Assembly: GCF_002443255.2 (NCBI RefSeq)
Contig: NW_019211458.1
Location: forward strand, 24,870,757 to 24,934,756
DNA length: 64,000 bases
Source of the DNA: Varroa destructor
Taxonomy: Eukaryota > Arthropoda > Arachnida > Mesostigmata > Varroidae
Direction: 5' to 3'
The position numbers and the translations under genes were made by a program. Under the pieces are notes generated by a model, which ran no database searches, was not told the DNA's origin, and saw nothing but the letters and a program-made list of their open reading frames with translations. Below are positions 26,501 to 38,655 of the stretch, piece after piece (positions within the stretch are counted from its first letter, which is position 1; every line of letters starts with the position of its first letter).

Positions 26501-29500
26501 TTCCTAATACATCACAAGCACTTGGAAACGCCGACCATCTTTCATGTTAATTATTTATCCTTTTCATTTATTAGCTTTGGCTAATAGTTGTATGCGTTAC
26601 AATATGAAGCTTTAAGAATTTAAAGTGAAACCTTCGTGAGGAATCTTGCCATACCCAAAAAGGTCTCAAATTATAATACTTTAGCACAGCAGGCAAACTA
26701 TAACGAAGCAATACTGCTCTCCGTAAATTTTTAATGAACTGGAACAACAACAAGTTGGTCTGTGCACGGCAGATGAAGCTATGATCATTGATTTCTTCCC
26801 TCCCCTAACTTTTTTTTTAACTGCTACTTTTTCATTTACTGATGCGATGAAGTCTGTTTGGCTGTATCCTGCTACCAAAAATGCATTGCACAGCGTTTAG
26901 CAACATAAGAGATGACAGAAATACTAATGTTTTATACTCTGAACTTTTGTTGACACTGCTAATAGCTAAAATGCAAAGTATTACCGAAAAAGAAAGCAAT
27001 CTGCTAAATTGACATAACACAGCGATACGGCGCCGTATCCTATATTTGATAGATACCTGCTTCCTGTCACCATAGCATCACCAAACTTGTCACAGTACCT
27101 ATTTCGGTTGCTTAAGCTCTTGGAGATAAATGTCTTGTTTTTCCGTACGCAGTCATCAAGTTTTCTCTAGCACAGTATCGGCTCTATGCAGACAAATCAA
27201 CACAGCACGCACCGACGCGGCCAAGAACCAGGCCTGGAGCCATTGGCTTTTGCTTGGCAAATAGGTACATCTAGTCACAGTGGGAGCTCAGTGCAGAAAC
27301 GTAGAAAGCTTACTCCTAACGCAGGTTGGCTTTAGGTTCGATAGACCGTTGCCAAAAATGTTACCACTGCACAGTCATAACGACTAATGTTGTTGCTGAA
27401 CGACGGTATCACAAAAAGCTTGAAAAAACAACTAATATACGTCTGATTTCATGAACTTCAATGAAAACAATATCATGTTGATTTATGCTCTTATGAGTAC
27501 AAGGAACATGTGGTTATTTTTTTGATAAAAGAAGAATTTTTCCAAGATACTTAGATCGCCTCGATATATTTATTTGGCTGCTGATGTGTCACTTCGCTAT
27601 TAGCTTCAATACCGTTCATCCTCCAGTACTTTTGTGCCTTTAGAGCAACGACAGTAGATATCCAATGCATACCTGAGGAGATAGCTAGTCAAGTCACCAT
27701 TGTACTTTTTCTTTCCTACAACGCGAGTGTTGGGTTAACTGTACACTAGCTAAAGGCAATGACAATGCTTGGAACGAAAACAGCCCAATCGACGGGGTAA
27801 GATACGCACCAGAGGAAGGTGCAATCAGTAGTAGTTGTATTATTTTTTGTATGTAGAGGAACTCGGAACAAGGAAAAACGGTGTTGAACGAAGTGTGCGA
27901 AGAAACTATCTGCTTGATTCAAGTATTTTCGCTTAGACGACTTGGGTGACATAAAGTAGTATGCTTAATCGGCGTTTTGAGCCCAGGTTGGTCTCTTTGA
28001 CAGTCTGACAGGCAGATGTTCGCAAAAGCAATCAACAAAGCTAATTAAAGAGAACCCATAGAATTTGTTTTTTGAACGGACAAATTCATTTACCAGTCAA
28101 GTGCTCTTAGACTAGGCCCTTTGCAAATGCTTATTGTATCGTCTGGATGGAACCGCCAATTAATAGTTGTCAAGGAAGTCGCTGTACGCTCTCAGCCGCA
28201 AAATAATCGCTCATTGTTGCTCGGATTTCTGCCTACTTTGAGATACCATAACCGATGTCTAGCCACTAATCGCTAATTCACGATGATGTCTGAAATCAAT
28301 ATATACCATAGACAGGCAGTAGATCGGGTGTTTATCGTCTAGCACTGTATGATTTTCTCGTGACATAATAACACAGAATCTTTCAAGAATCGCTTTGCAT
28401 ATATAACAAATAACAGATATAATCAGCAGTGATTAAACCTACGTTCCGTTACGGATGTTCCTTAGCAGCACTTCATGTCAACAAATGTTGTGAAGGAAGA
28501 TGTCGGACGCGCCACTCTATTTGCTTATGCTTATTTGTTGAAAATGGCACAGGTTTCAGCAATGTCGAAACCGTAGGACGAGCTGTTCATATCTTTGTTG
28601 GAAAACAAACGCTATAAATCAGCGACAAAGTCAATTAATTCAACACGAATTGTGCCGTCATATCCGTCCGGCTATCGGTGACATCTGGCGACTTCGCATT
28701 ACCGACTTCTTCGACACAGCCCGATCAATTCGTATACTGCAGTGAAAAGGCATACACCACACATTTATGTATATGATTCATGAACTTCTGCCTTCTGCTA
28801 GTAAAGTCAAAAAGTAAGAATGAAATGAGAACCCTTTGTAATCACCAAGCTATCGTACCTAACCCAATAGTAAAATTAAGCTTCACAACTATGCTACTTG
28901 TCAGTGAACTCATTCTATAGCTTTGTATATACGTTCGGTATAAATAATGTTACATTACGTTCCTATATTCACTCTAACGAAGTGCTGACTGTACCGTTGT
29001 TGGATTAGTCTACTTTTTGATCTATTAGTGCAACGAAAATGTCTTAGTTCACGGAACGAGAATAGTATTTTTTAACCTTCGGCTTATTACAAATGTATTT
29101 TTATAAAGCCTTCCCACACAAAAACTAAAATAATGATATGAGAAACAATAATATGCAATGCAAAAAGTAAATTCGGGACAAATAATTATTTCTGTTTCTT
29201 TCTTTGAACTTTCTTTGATAGTTTTCCTTTATTTTTACGAGATTATTGACCAATTTGATATTAATCTTTTTGTAAAAAAACAAGGCAGGTGCTTGTTTGG
29301 TGACTTTACTGCCTTCAAACGGTTAATATTTCTTATTATTGCTATTCATTACAATTAACTAAAGATATCGTAATCGCCTCTGTTTCAGTTGCAGCAAGGT
29401 CGTGTCTTGCTCCAATCCATTATTGTTATTCAACGCTCCCTATGACCAGAGCGATGCGTTACGGCTTACCATCAAAATGCAGTAGGATATTTACACATTA

Positions 29501-30817
29501 TGCTCATCGAAATCACTATTTCAGAGTAGCTGCAGTCCAACTATATGTGAAACAGGCTACGTTGCGCTACGTGATAGAAAGCGGACCTTTGCAAGTATAA
29601 AAAAACATGAGATAGATGGAATCGTGTTTGACACGCCACTGCGCAAGATATATGTAACCATACATTGTGTAATGTCACTACTAGCTTTGAACGCTGACAG
29701 GTAACGCAAAAGGTTAATTAGAATTGTTTGCGTACCATACTGGATCTAAACCTTGTTTGTTTACATACCATACGACGCACTATATTATAGGGCATTTGTG
29801 TCGTAAGTTTGCAAGTGTCTGTGAAGAGCCTGCACAACGTGCAAGAAAGGTACGAGCGACTAAATGAAATACGAATAATATGCAATATAAAACTGTATAT
29901 TGATAACATTGTTTATTAATAAAATACTAAATATTCAATATTTAATTATATCATTCTTGAACCTCTGTCACTATCTTTGGACTCCTTTTGGCAAAGTAAA
30001 GATTCAAAGCTGGCATTCAATCCTAGTCTGAACCCAGTGCTGCTTGGTGGGTTCCGACTCGTTCATACTCTTGCCTTGGCTGTTTTTATTTTAATTTAAC
30101 CCTGAACTATATATTATGAGTTGTTATGATGATGATTTAAAAAAAAACACAAACCCAAATGTGGAATGCGTATCTGTTAATGTACATCCTCAGATCAAAT
30201 CTAAAAGAAGTTGCTTTAAGGACGTCTATGATGCATTTGTTACAAAATAGACCAATGCAGATATTAGTCGGAAGTAATTCTGTGCAACAGATTAATCGCT
30301 AATTTCTGCTTATTACAACGGAAGCCCTACACCAGTTTGGAACGCTTCTGGATTTATCTTGGAATTGTTGATACTGTTGTATGCCTGTAAGGTAGCATAC
30401 AGGACAATACTATTCTGATATTAGTCCTCCTTAGCACCCTTAGTGTAAGCCATTTAAACGCGCACGCCTAGTAAGTTCTATTATTTTCTTGTAGGCTCTT
30501 CCATTCCGTAGTCAAGGGTACTGTTTGTCTAAATACCACCCTGCTTAGCTAGCTACAGTATATTATACCAGCAATACAAGGACTTAAAGTACCTACTAAT
30601 AGACGCAGCACTACAATGGTCTGGCCATGACATAGATAAAGGTATCTGAGAATTATCCAGGCTCTATCGAGCAACCGAAAGACTATTTTGTATTGACCGT
30701 TAAACATAAGTTATTATTACATATTATTAAAACATAAAACTGTAACATACTATTATGTTATACGAAAAGTCGTGTCAACGCCATATTTTGTATGTGAATT
30801 GAAACAGCAAGTGCATA
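22256..30817. other. 8.5-kb stretch without a supported gene
   Basis: I see no exon of a recognisable family on either strand. The sequence is AT-rich, ORFs are short and unlike known proteins, and codon-like composition is absent. A poly(A)/TA microsatellite lies at 23546-23585. A slightly GC-richer patch at about 27.2-27.4 kb includes a TCAGT initiator-like motif but no ORF follows. The 3' end of the ATOX1 gene bounds it on the right. Confidence 0.5.
23546..23585. repeat. A-tract joined to TA microsatellite
   Basis: About a dozen A residues run directly into roughly fourteen TA units. The A-tract next to a repeat could be the tail of an old retroposed element, but no element body or target-site duplication is visible. 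Confidence 0.85.
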
Positions 30818-30823
30818 TTTATT
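30818..30823 (-). terminator. candidate poly(A) signal of ATOX1
   Basis: AATAAA on the minus strand about 310 bases beyond the ATOX1 stop codon, a normal distance for a small gene's 3' UTR. No experimental support can be given. Confidence 0.4.
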
Positions 30824-31129
30824 ATAAACAAAATAAATTACAATATGATTATGATTACTTAACTATATGGTTTGTTCTATTATCCTATCATTATGTTTTC
30901 TTTTTCTGTTCACCATTAGCGGTCGCGTACGGTGAATTGTAAAAATTGGAAAAGTCATTCATAGGGAGACATTTGGCAAGACGGGAGCTGCTAAAAGGCA
31001 ATCAAAAAGCTAAGTTGCCTTTCAAGGCTCTCCTTTGTTTACCCCACGCATCAGGAGAAACAGTAATCTTCATAATTTAAGTAACGGATAAATGTGTAAT
31101 TCCGTCGCATTGCGTCATTGTATCCAGGT

Positions 31130-31683
31130 TTATTGCTTTTCCCCTATATATGAGCAATTTTTTCCAGTCTTCTTAATCACCTCCAATAACTGGTCAGAAG
31201 TTAACGTTGACGTGATGAATACCTACAAAAAGAACAACATATTTTCTGTATTAGTGTGCGTCTATCGTTTGTAGTCTATCGGTAATAATAAGATCTGATT
31301 ATTCTTTGACATCAAATTAGATACGACTGATCGAAAGCCGCTTAGAAAAAGAAGTGAAGTCCACCATGCTGGCTCGCCCGACCTAGAACCTGCCTTAAAA
31401 CTTTTTTTCCTGTTATTGGGGATCTGTTCCGAATATGAATATTCTATCGGCGCCTGAAAGGAATATTCTTCCTGTGGCATGATCTATGTAAGATGAGCTA
31501 ATCTCCCGATGTATATGAAGCTGAGCGCAAAGACTTCCCACATAAGCTTTAGAACTACCATACCCGTTTATTTGGGAGGTCAATCTCGACTTTCGTGACG
31601 CCCTGGCCATCAAGCTTTCCTAAGACTCGTTTAACTGCTCCGGAGCAGCCCTCACACGTCATCTCCACTTCAAACTCGTATAC
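31130..31683 (-). CDS. ATOX1: copper chaperone ATOX1 (two of three expected exons)
   Basis: A cytosolic copper(I) chaperone that hands copper to the P-type ATPase in the trans-Golgi. Two minus-strand exons are clear: 31683-31564 (40 codons) and 31222-31130 (30 codons plus TAA). The intron is GTATGG...TTTGTAG and in phase 0. The first exon reads YEFEVEMTCEGCSGAVKRV, with the MTCxGC copper-binding loop, and ends LPNKR. The second begins VFITSTLTSDQLLEVIKKTG and carries the conserved KKTGK motif next to the copper site. The 70 visible residues match the family length of 68-73, so only a start codon and a few residues are missing from the front. The upstream boundary is a good acceptor (TTTCAG before 31683), so a tiny first exon lies at higher coordinates; one weak candidate is 32321-32301 (seven codons, donor GTAAAA). 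Identification is firm; the 5' end is not. Confidence 0.93.
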
Positions 31684-33429
31684 CTGAAATTACCACAAAT
31701 GGGATCTATTAGTATTTCAAAGGCTCAATATATCTACTATATTTAGAGTACGTCAAAAGTTAGTATTTCAGTGCCTTTGGAATTTAATCTTTCTGTACAT
31801 TTTTATTTTTACAGCGCAGCCTAGAGAATTTACTTGTACTATATACGGAAAGAAGGGTCAATTAATGCTTTTCCTGGGGTCGCTTGCACGACTGGATTTT
31901 TGTTTAATTTTAAATCACGATCCTGCATAATTCAGTATCAATTACTCTACGAATAGGAGTTTCAGGGCGTTGACAATTATTACTCACTAAACTGTACCCT
32001 ACAGGGTTGGAAATGCACCTCTTGCATCAAATTACGTCGTAAAGTGCTCGTAGATAATCCAAGTTGTTAAGCGCGTCGTCGTGCGGAGGTCATATATGAT
32101 CGACATGCACACTCCTTACTGCAGCGATATTGTCATTTGTCTGGACAATTCTTCCTATTAGCCTCTCGCTCCTTACTTTATACTCGAGTTAGCTAATTTC
32201 TTCAAATTCGCCTAATAGCTAACTTCGTCAATGAAAGGTGCCTGTATTCTGAGGGACATTTACCGAGTATCGACTCTCTATTTTGATAGTAACTTTTTAC
32301 CAAAAACAAACGCTGCTCCATACAGTAACATTCCATCATTGCCAACCACAACTGCTGCAGTGTTTATAGGTCGACACTCCGCTATTAACTATTTATTTAA
32401 ACGCACAAAAAAAAGATCGAAACGAAACAAGTATTTGGCACATCTTATATACGATATCATAATATGCGTCGTAACCTCAATTGTTGGCTGAATTTTATCT
32501 GTTATATAGAAGATACTCTATTCCTAGTTTGTTGTTCATACAATCAATCATTATCACCTTTATCCATAATTCCTCATTAGAGAACGGCATAGAAGTACTT
32601 TGACATATACGTTTTATATTTGCAAACTACACACGGTTATATGAAATAACTTATACCCTACATATGTAGCGCAACGTGATAGTTATAACATGTTTACGTA
32701 GTTTGTCAAACGTTAAAGTCATTTTAAAAAAACACTACATTACTCATCGCTGCCCGCTTTTGTGTTATCAGCACGAAAGCGCTCAATCAAACATTCATGT
32801 TCCGCGTCTTTTACAATGAAGGCTATTTTCCTTTTTAGCTTGTTTATAATAACAAACATGATGTTACAAGATAGGGCGATGAAAACTTCTTTTCCAATAT
32901 AATGATTTAATGATGAATGTATATAAATAATATCTATAAATAAGGAGTTCCAGATATATCCCTTAGAGACCCTTACGCTATTTTGTGTAATGGTTTTGAA
33001 ATGTGATTATGAGGCGCATTTTCATTTTGATGAAATTGTATATTGACTATATGCAAGCTACTACCTTTTCGTTTCTTGGGCTATGTTACACTTCGTAGTA
33101 CCTGGAACATACGCCAAACAATTGAGATAGACTACGCACATCTGGATACGGACACCTGGCCCACTTTCGGACAAGTGGAAATGCCTATTGAAGCCTGCTA
33201 TTTTACCGCTATTTATTCAAGAAATTTCGTTTCATTATATATACATATGTATATATATATATATATATATATACATATATATCTTTTATCTGATATATAT
33301 ATATATATATATATCTATTAATAACATTTCAGCGAAACAATATTTTTAGGTCTCCGAAATTTCATACATTCTATTTATGTTTTGTATAAGGAATAAACAT
33401 ACTAAGACGACAAAAATAAATACGCGTTA
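31684..33429. other. spacer between ATOX1 and the CtIP homologue
   Basis: It should hold the short first exon and promoter of ATOX1, or these may lie further right, but no confident start was found. The rest is AT-rich with a compound TA/CA microsatellite at 33236-33315. ORFs here are short and unrecognised. Confidence 0.4.
33236..33315. repeat. compound TA microsatellite
   Basis: Two TA blocks with ACATATG interruptions separated by about 15 bases of non-repeat sequence. It accounts for the Tyr/Ile-rich tail of a spurious plus-strand ORF at 33043-33321. Confidence 0.9.
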
Positions 33430-33435
33430 TTTATT
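33430..33435 (-). terminator. candidate poly(A) signal of the CtIP homologue
   Basis: AATAAA on the minus strand about 440 bases beyond the stop codon. It is the nearest well-formed signal I see downstream of that gene. Confidence 0.35.
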
Positions 33436-33877
33436 TTTCTATCAAATTCAACAACATTACAAACCTTACTCCGGGTTGCCTACAAATATACACTGTATAT
33501 ATGTATTGTTATATTTGTATACCTCTAAACAGACAGCGCACGATACGCATTATACGACCAACGTGTTATTTGTTAAACGCTGATAAAATCGCACTTATTT
33601 GTCATCGTTTACCACCACAATCGGTGATCGTAACTCATTAAAAAGTTTTTCAAAAAATTGATCTTGCCCGGTAACCCTACTGATTATAAAGCTTTTCCAT
33701 TACACCATCCCACAACATTCCCACTTCTTCAGCCCGTACGTTACATCGAGCATTCAATTTCAACGCCTGTACCCTATCAACCTAAGAATTTTATGCTCCT
33801 AATAAATATTTGAGCGCCTGCGAATTGTACACACAAATATTTTGATTACGGTCCCGTTTAGACATCAGATAAACTAA

Positions 33878-34825
33878 CTAAAGAAATCCTTTCTTCTTGA
33901 ATTTATTTGGATTGAGATCACACGGCAAAGTCTCATCACAGATCCCAGCAGCTTTTAATTCGAGGGTATCTTGCATCTTTGTACGCCACATTTCCGATGG
34001 GACAACGGCTTGTTTAGATTTATAACGATGCTTTGAACAGCGCTTCATGACGCGGACCAAACCGGGATCTAGATTTTTAAAAAACCGCTGACATTCTACG
34101 CACTCGGACTCCTTTAGTGAAGTGTTAGATTGGATATCTCTATGTTGCTGTACATTTTCAGTTCTTGTATTTTCACCGTCTGCCGTTCCGACTTCACTGA
34201 ATTCTAACTGGTTGTTCTTAAAGATGTTCTCATTGGTTGCCTTCCCTCGTTTTGTTTTTGGCGCCTGAAGCTCCGTCTTGACCCACGACGGCTCTCTACG
34301 AAGACGGATTTTGGCTTGGCCTAGCCGTTTCTTACCTGGACTGTGTTTTCCAGCTTCAAGCTGCTCTGAAGCCCCAGGAGATCGATCGTACTTTAATACT
34401 AGTGGGATTTCGTTGCTTTTCGCAATGGCGGAATTATCTTGGGTTTCCGGCACTTCTTCATTGTTAATCGGTTTCTTCTCCGGCGTATCGAATAGCGTAG
34501 AGTCTTCGGCAAGTATCTCAACTGCAGTTCTTTTCTGCGGTTGGGTCTGTCCTTGCAACTGTGTAGACTGCGATAGCTTCTTTTTAGCAGCCGACAACTG
34601 CAATTCAAGGCCATCTATTCGACGTTGCGTCAGCGATTTGTACTTGCGAAAGTTCTCTTTCATTGACGAGCACTTTACACAAGATTGCGCTGAAAACGTA
34701 CTTTTGCGTAGCCGTTCAAATAACATAAAAATTTGTCCCAGTAGAATTTCCAAAGTGGCGCCATCCGGAGGCGCGCACAAAACCGGATCGATATCGAATG
34801 ATATCTTCTCACTACTGCACGACAT
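33878..34825 (-). CDS. RBBP8: CtIP / RBBP8 / Sae2-family DNA end-resection factor
   Basis: A 315-aa protein in one exon. Family members activate the MRE11-RAD50-NBS1 nuclease to start resection of DNA double-strand breaks in the nucleus. The start is the ATG at 34825 (MSCSSEK); upstream in-frame sequence offers only non-ATG codons. The N-terminal part has a leucine-rich helix (residues about 24-40), a CVKC pair at 49-52 and a coiled-coil-like basic stretch to about 85, matching the zinc-binding dimer region of CtIP. The middle is disordered, with SQ/TQ motifs near 80-95 and three SP/TP sites (DTPEKK, RSPGAS, HSPGKK). The C-terminal domain carries CVEC at 242-245, RCSKHR at 262-267 and a Trp at 280, aligning without gaps to human CKEC...CSRHR...FW. 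The CDK-site Thr847 of human CtIP is Val275 here. It is much shorter than the human protein (897 aa) and intronless. Assignment rests on motif order and spacing. Confidence 0.85.
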   Translation of the reverse strand: MSCSSEKISFDIDPVLCAPPDGATLEILLGQIFMLFERLRKSTFSAQSCVKCSSMKENFRKYKSLTQRRIDGLELQLSAAKKKLSQSTQLQGQTQPQKRTAVEILAEDSTLFDTPEKKPINNEEVPETQDNSAIAKSNEIPLVLKYDRSPGASEQLEAGKHSPGKKRLGQAKIRLRREPSWVKTELQAPKTKRGKATNENIFKNNQLEFSEVGTADGENTRTENVQQHRDIQSNTSLKESECVECQRFFKNLDPGLVRVMKRCSKHRYKSKQAVVPSEMWRTKMQDTLELKAAGICDETLPCDLNPNKFKKKGFL

Positions 34826-34915
34826 TTCGAGATACTTTACACTGCAATTCCAGTTGAGTAGACTAGTAGTAACCAAAAAGGTTTGTGTTAATTTGCAAAA
34901 CTTCCTCGAAACTGC

Positions 34916-34920
34916 ACTGA
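34916..34920 (-). promoter_or_regulatory. initiator motif of the CtIP homologue
   Basis: TCAGT followed by GC on the minus strand, a good arthropod initiator, about 91 bases upstream of the chosen ATG. It would give a short unspliced leader that excludes earlier start codons, agreeing with the 34825 start. There is no clear TATA box. Confidence 0.45.
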
Positions 34921-37900
34921 TATAGTCTACGGCCAGATGATTAATTGCCCGCTAGTAGACCGGTTTGCAAAAAGCTATGAATAAACGCATTTCTCTACAA
35001 CTTCCTCTCAAGTCTCACTACGATCACACACTCCTTCAGAAACTAGAACTGGTCGTTGCACGTTTGCTGTAACAACCACGAAAAGTACTAGGCGCAAATA
35101 AATAGAACCGCTGCACCACTATCGGGTAACAGTATCAAACAAACTTGTTGGCTCGTCGTGACTTGAGACAGCTGATTCGCCGGTTTAATCAACAGAAAAG
35201 CGAAAATAGGCTCAATGTGAATTGAACTTCTTACATAGCTGTATTAAAGATCGGTACTAATATTTAGAATATCAGTTTGAAATGAATCTTAAAAAGCTCC
35301 ATTTCAAAGGTTACGACTCTTAAATAAAAAAAAAAAATACTTAAATTAACATCTTGAATATCGACTGTAAGCAATCAAGAACAGGTCACCGGCACAAAAC
35401 TTGACCAATTGACCAGTCTCGTAGAGTTAGATTTTTAATAACTGACAAAAAATACTGCCGCGATCCTATCGTGCTGGGTATGTTACGATGTAGCATACTT
35501 TATAAAGGAACCTCCACAAGTCAGTGCTTCAGAATAGTGACTTACTTTTCAATGAACAAATGTTTTTTTATGAACGTCATGGAACGTACCTTTGACATCT
35601 TGAAATGTGGGATTAGAAATGATCGATGATACTGCACTACAGAGCAAATCGTACAGTATATACGAAAACAAGACGGAATTAAATATCTATCGCTGAATTA
35701 TTTTAGCAGCTCGCTGAAGAATGATGAGATGATCTTTGCTTTACAGCAACAGTGACGTGGGCGGCCGCACATCTTTAAGGGTCTGCGCATGAGTTCAAAT
35801 ACTTGCGTGTAAAGCTACGGCACTTCTCATATTGATTTCATTTAGAATATTATATTTAAGAAGTCACTAGAAGTGGAGAAACATGAACCGAGATAATGGT
35901 GCAGAGCGTCTTGCTTATACTCACAAATATTATAATGGGAATGTTAATAAATCTTTAGATTCATACAGATCTTTTTGAAACAACCAATATTTACAAAAAA
36001 ATACTTAAACTGGCTGAGTATCTAGCACGTCCCCGTATGACGTACATGAAAATGTAGGCAGCATCATAAACGCAATCATAAACCTAAAAAATGGTATGCT
36101 GTGATTATACTAGCTGGTAAGGGATATCTATAAACGTGCGTTTCAATTATGCGATCAATTTGAATAATCAGATATGAGACCTCAGATAAAACAATGAGAG
36201 CAATATCATAAACGCTGAAGTCGTTTTTGACCACTGAGCTGAATGCTAGATATACTACCGTCAATTTACAAAATCCCATTTGTTTTTCGCGGAGTTTTGG
36301 GAAGAAACATTATTGGAGACAACATTCAAATATAACTGATTAAACACATTCTAAAATGATCTCCAATTGACAGAAGTCTTATTTGCGAGAGCTATCGTGC
36401 AGATTTCTAAAAAAAACATTTAAATACGCTTGAACAGCTGTATTCTTTAGTCAACAGTTGAACAGGTACTTCTTCGCCCCCCCGCAAAGCGCGCCTTTGG
36501 TGGTTCACCGCATAGGCAGACAGTGTCAAGGCTTAGCGCTCGTTACAGGAGGCGCCTTTCTAGCAATTGGCCACCTACCGCGATTAATTTGACCTGCTCG
36601 CAGTCTGTCTGAAAATTGTCCCCCTTAAAACATTTTTTTCTCATAGAGAGTAATTCACACATAATGGGAATTCACAGACACATTCGAATTTCCGTAAAAC
36701 TACCTGAGTGGTCCGTCTAACTTCTCTTCGCTTTTTGTTTTTACTCTTCGCTGGTTTGGGATGTTATGGGCCCGTTACAGCAATTAAATGCAGCGTCAAA
36801 TCTAATGTCCGAATAAATACAAGCTTTTGTTAGATTTTCGCTAATCTCTTGTCCATTTACTGCCTACCACACGTCGACTATCCTAATTAATCTCCCCGTC
36901 TGAGCCACGAGTTACCGTTGACGTGATTTTAAAGAGGCACATAACTACATTGCTTTTCCAAAGAGAGTAGAAAGCTTTGTCTTCATCTGGCCGTTCTATT
37001 TGTTTTTGTAGCTTTATCGGTGTTTTCTTAAGGCATATTGGAATCTAAATATTCTTGTTAGTCATATGGCGGTGTGTTGCGCAAATTATATGTGTTAATT
37101 TAGTGTTAACAATATTTACTAGCCTTATGGAAGTCTTCACATTGGTAAATTGTTCTCCATAACATTGCGGCGTTGTATTGACACTAGGTTGTAGGCCGCG
37201 CCTTATGTGCTGGAACCGATAAGCATAGCATATCTAGTGGATTTATTGTGGAATCTCTACGGTAAACCTTCAAGGAGTATACAAGAGCGAGGTCGAACAA
37301 GTGAGGGCTTTCAGGCAAATCTAACCAGGCACCGTTATTAGATCGTACTACATACTATTAATTTGGCTTAAAAGCAATGTTGTACAACGAAATATGTAAC
37401 ATGTCGTTTAACTGTAGACGTGCCCTTTCGAACATCCTCGCGTTCTTTTCGGTAAAGCCATGATAAAGATTTTTAGTAAGAATTGAAATTAACTGAAAAG
37501 ATGTCGGGGTTTATTTTCAAGTTTAGAAGCATCTTACTTACAATTACCGCTCGCTTTACTCGGAGGAGGCAAGGGACAGGCATCGACGATTGATACTATG
37601 ATCTCTATAAATTCTGCTTTTCTTTTAGCTCGTATATCTACTCGACGTTTCAAATGAGTCGCATTAACAACACGGACTACAGGCATTTACGCGGGATTTC
37701 AGGAAGAGTTTATTTACCCAGATTTATGGGTTAATCAAGTTGACAGCCTATCCTCAAGTTAACCCCTGGTGCTCATGAACGTTCAATGTGCTTCAATCTT
37801 ATGGATATTCCTATATGTATCTTATGTATACTTTAAAACCGTTAATTGTACTTGATATCAACCAAATCTGAAGGGGAGCTAAAAGTACAATTAATAACAC

Positions 37901-38555
37901 AATTAACAATCAAGTTAATAACGTAATAATACTTGAAAGTAGAAGTAGGCGTTGTTTATTTCGAATAGAAAGTAAAAATATTATTATTTTTTTTAAATAT
38001 TATTATCATTGCCCTAACACCCTCTATGAAAGCTCATATTGACACTTACTGAAGATGAATGCGAAAAGAAACCGAAAACGAGGATAGGGATTACCTAAAG
38101 GATAAATGTCGGGAGACGAGAGTGAGGTACGAGAAAAGAACGTCGCATTACACTTGGATATATCCTGATTGGTGGCAGTTGTACTGTATATTCAACTGGC
38201 GTGACGTAATTTTTTTCCTATATATATATATACATTGTTATTTTTGTACTATAATTTGATTGCTTGCGGAAATTCTAGGAGACGCACTTTAGTGGACAGT
38301 GATTACAGCTATTGAAATTAATCTAATACAATTAATTCACATGAGCCCCTTAATGAACACATGTGGGGCCAATGAGGTAACGAATCCTATCTTAACATTA
38401 AGGAAATTGAATGATATTAATGAGAAATTTGTACGACGAAGTGCGAAGTGGCTGATACAACATGGGAGATAGATCCATGTGCGGTCTTATTGAGTTACAT
38501 CAACGGGTCATTTGAGGCGAGGGTCATTTTATTGATTTGGTCCTCACTCGTAAAA
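34921..38555. other. 3.6-kb stretch without a supported gene
   Basis: The divergent spacer between the CtIP homologue and the TGF-beta-type ligand. It is AT-rich, with a GC-richer patch at 36.46-36.62 kb that has no sustained ORF. Short ORFs such as 36076-36279 and 38059-38259 are unlike any known family. Part of it presumably holds the promoters of both neighbours and perhaps the ATOX1 leader. Confidence 0.5.
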
Positions 38556-38559
38556 GACA

Positions 38560-38565
38560 TATAAG
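38560..38565 (+). promoter_or_regulatory. candidate TATA box of the TGF-beta-type ligand gene
   Basis: TATAAG about 95 bases upstream of the ATG, which would place the start site near 38590 and give a leader of about 65 bases. The distance suits a core promoter, but no strong initiator is seen at the matching place. Confidence 0.4.
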
Positions 38566-38655
38566 ACGGCGTCAAAGATATTCTGTCGTATATCGCTCAA
38601 GTTTCTAGCGACCTTAGATCAACCAGCGTTCTTAGCAGTAAAGTTTTCCGAAAAA

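Noticed and set aside
27285..27355. tRNA-like sequence with A-box and GGTTCGA-like B-box
   Set aside because: The T-arm and acceptor stems do not pair, so no cloverleaf forms.
34278..34925. 215-aa plus-strand ORF
   Set aside because: Antisense shadow of the CtIP homologue, which has recognisable zinc-binding motifs in order on the minus strand.
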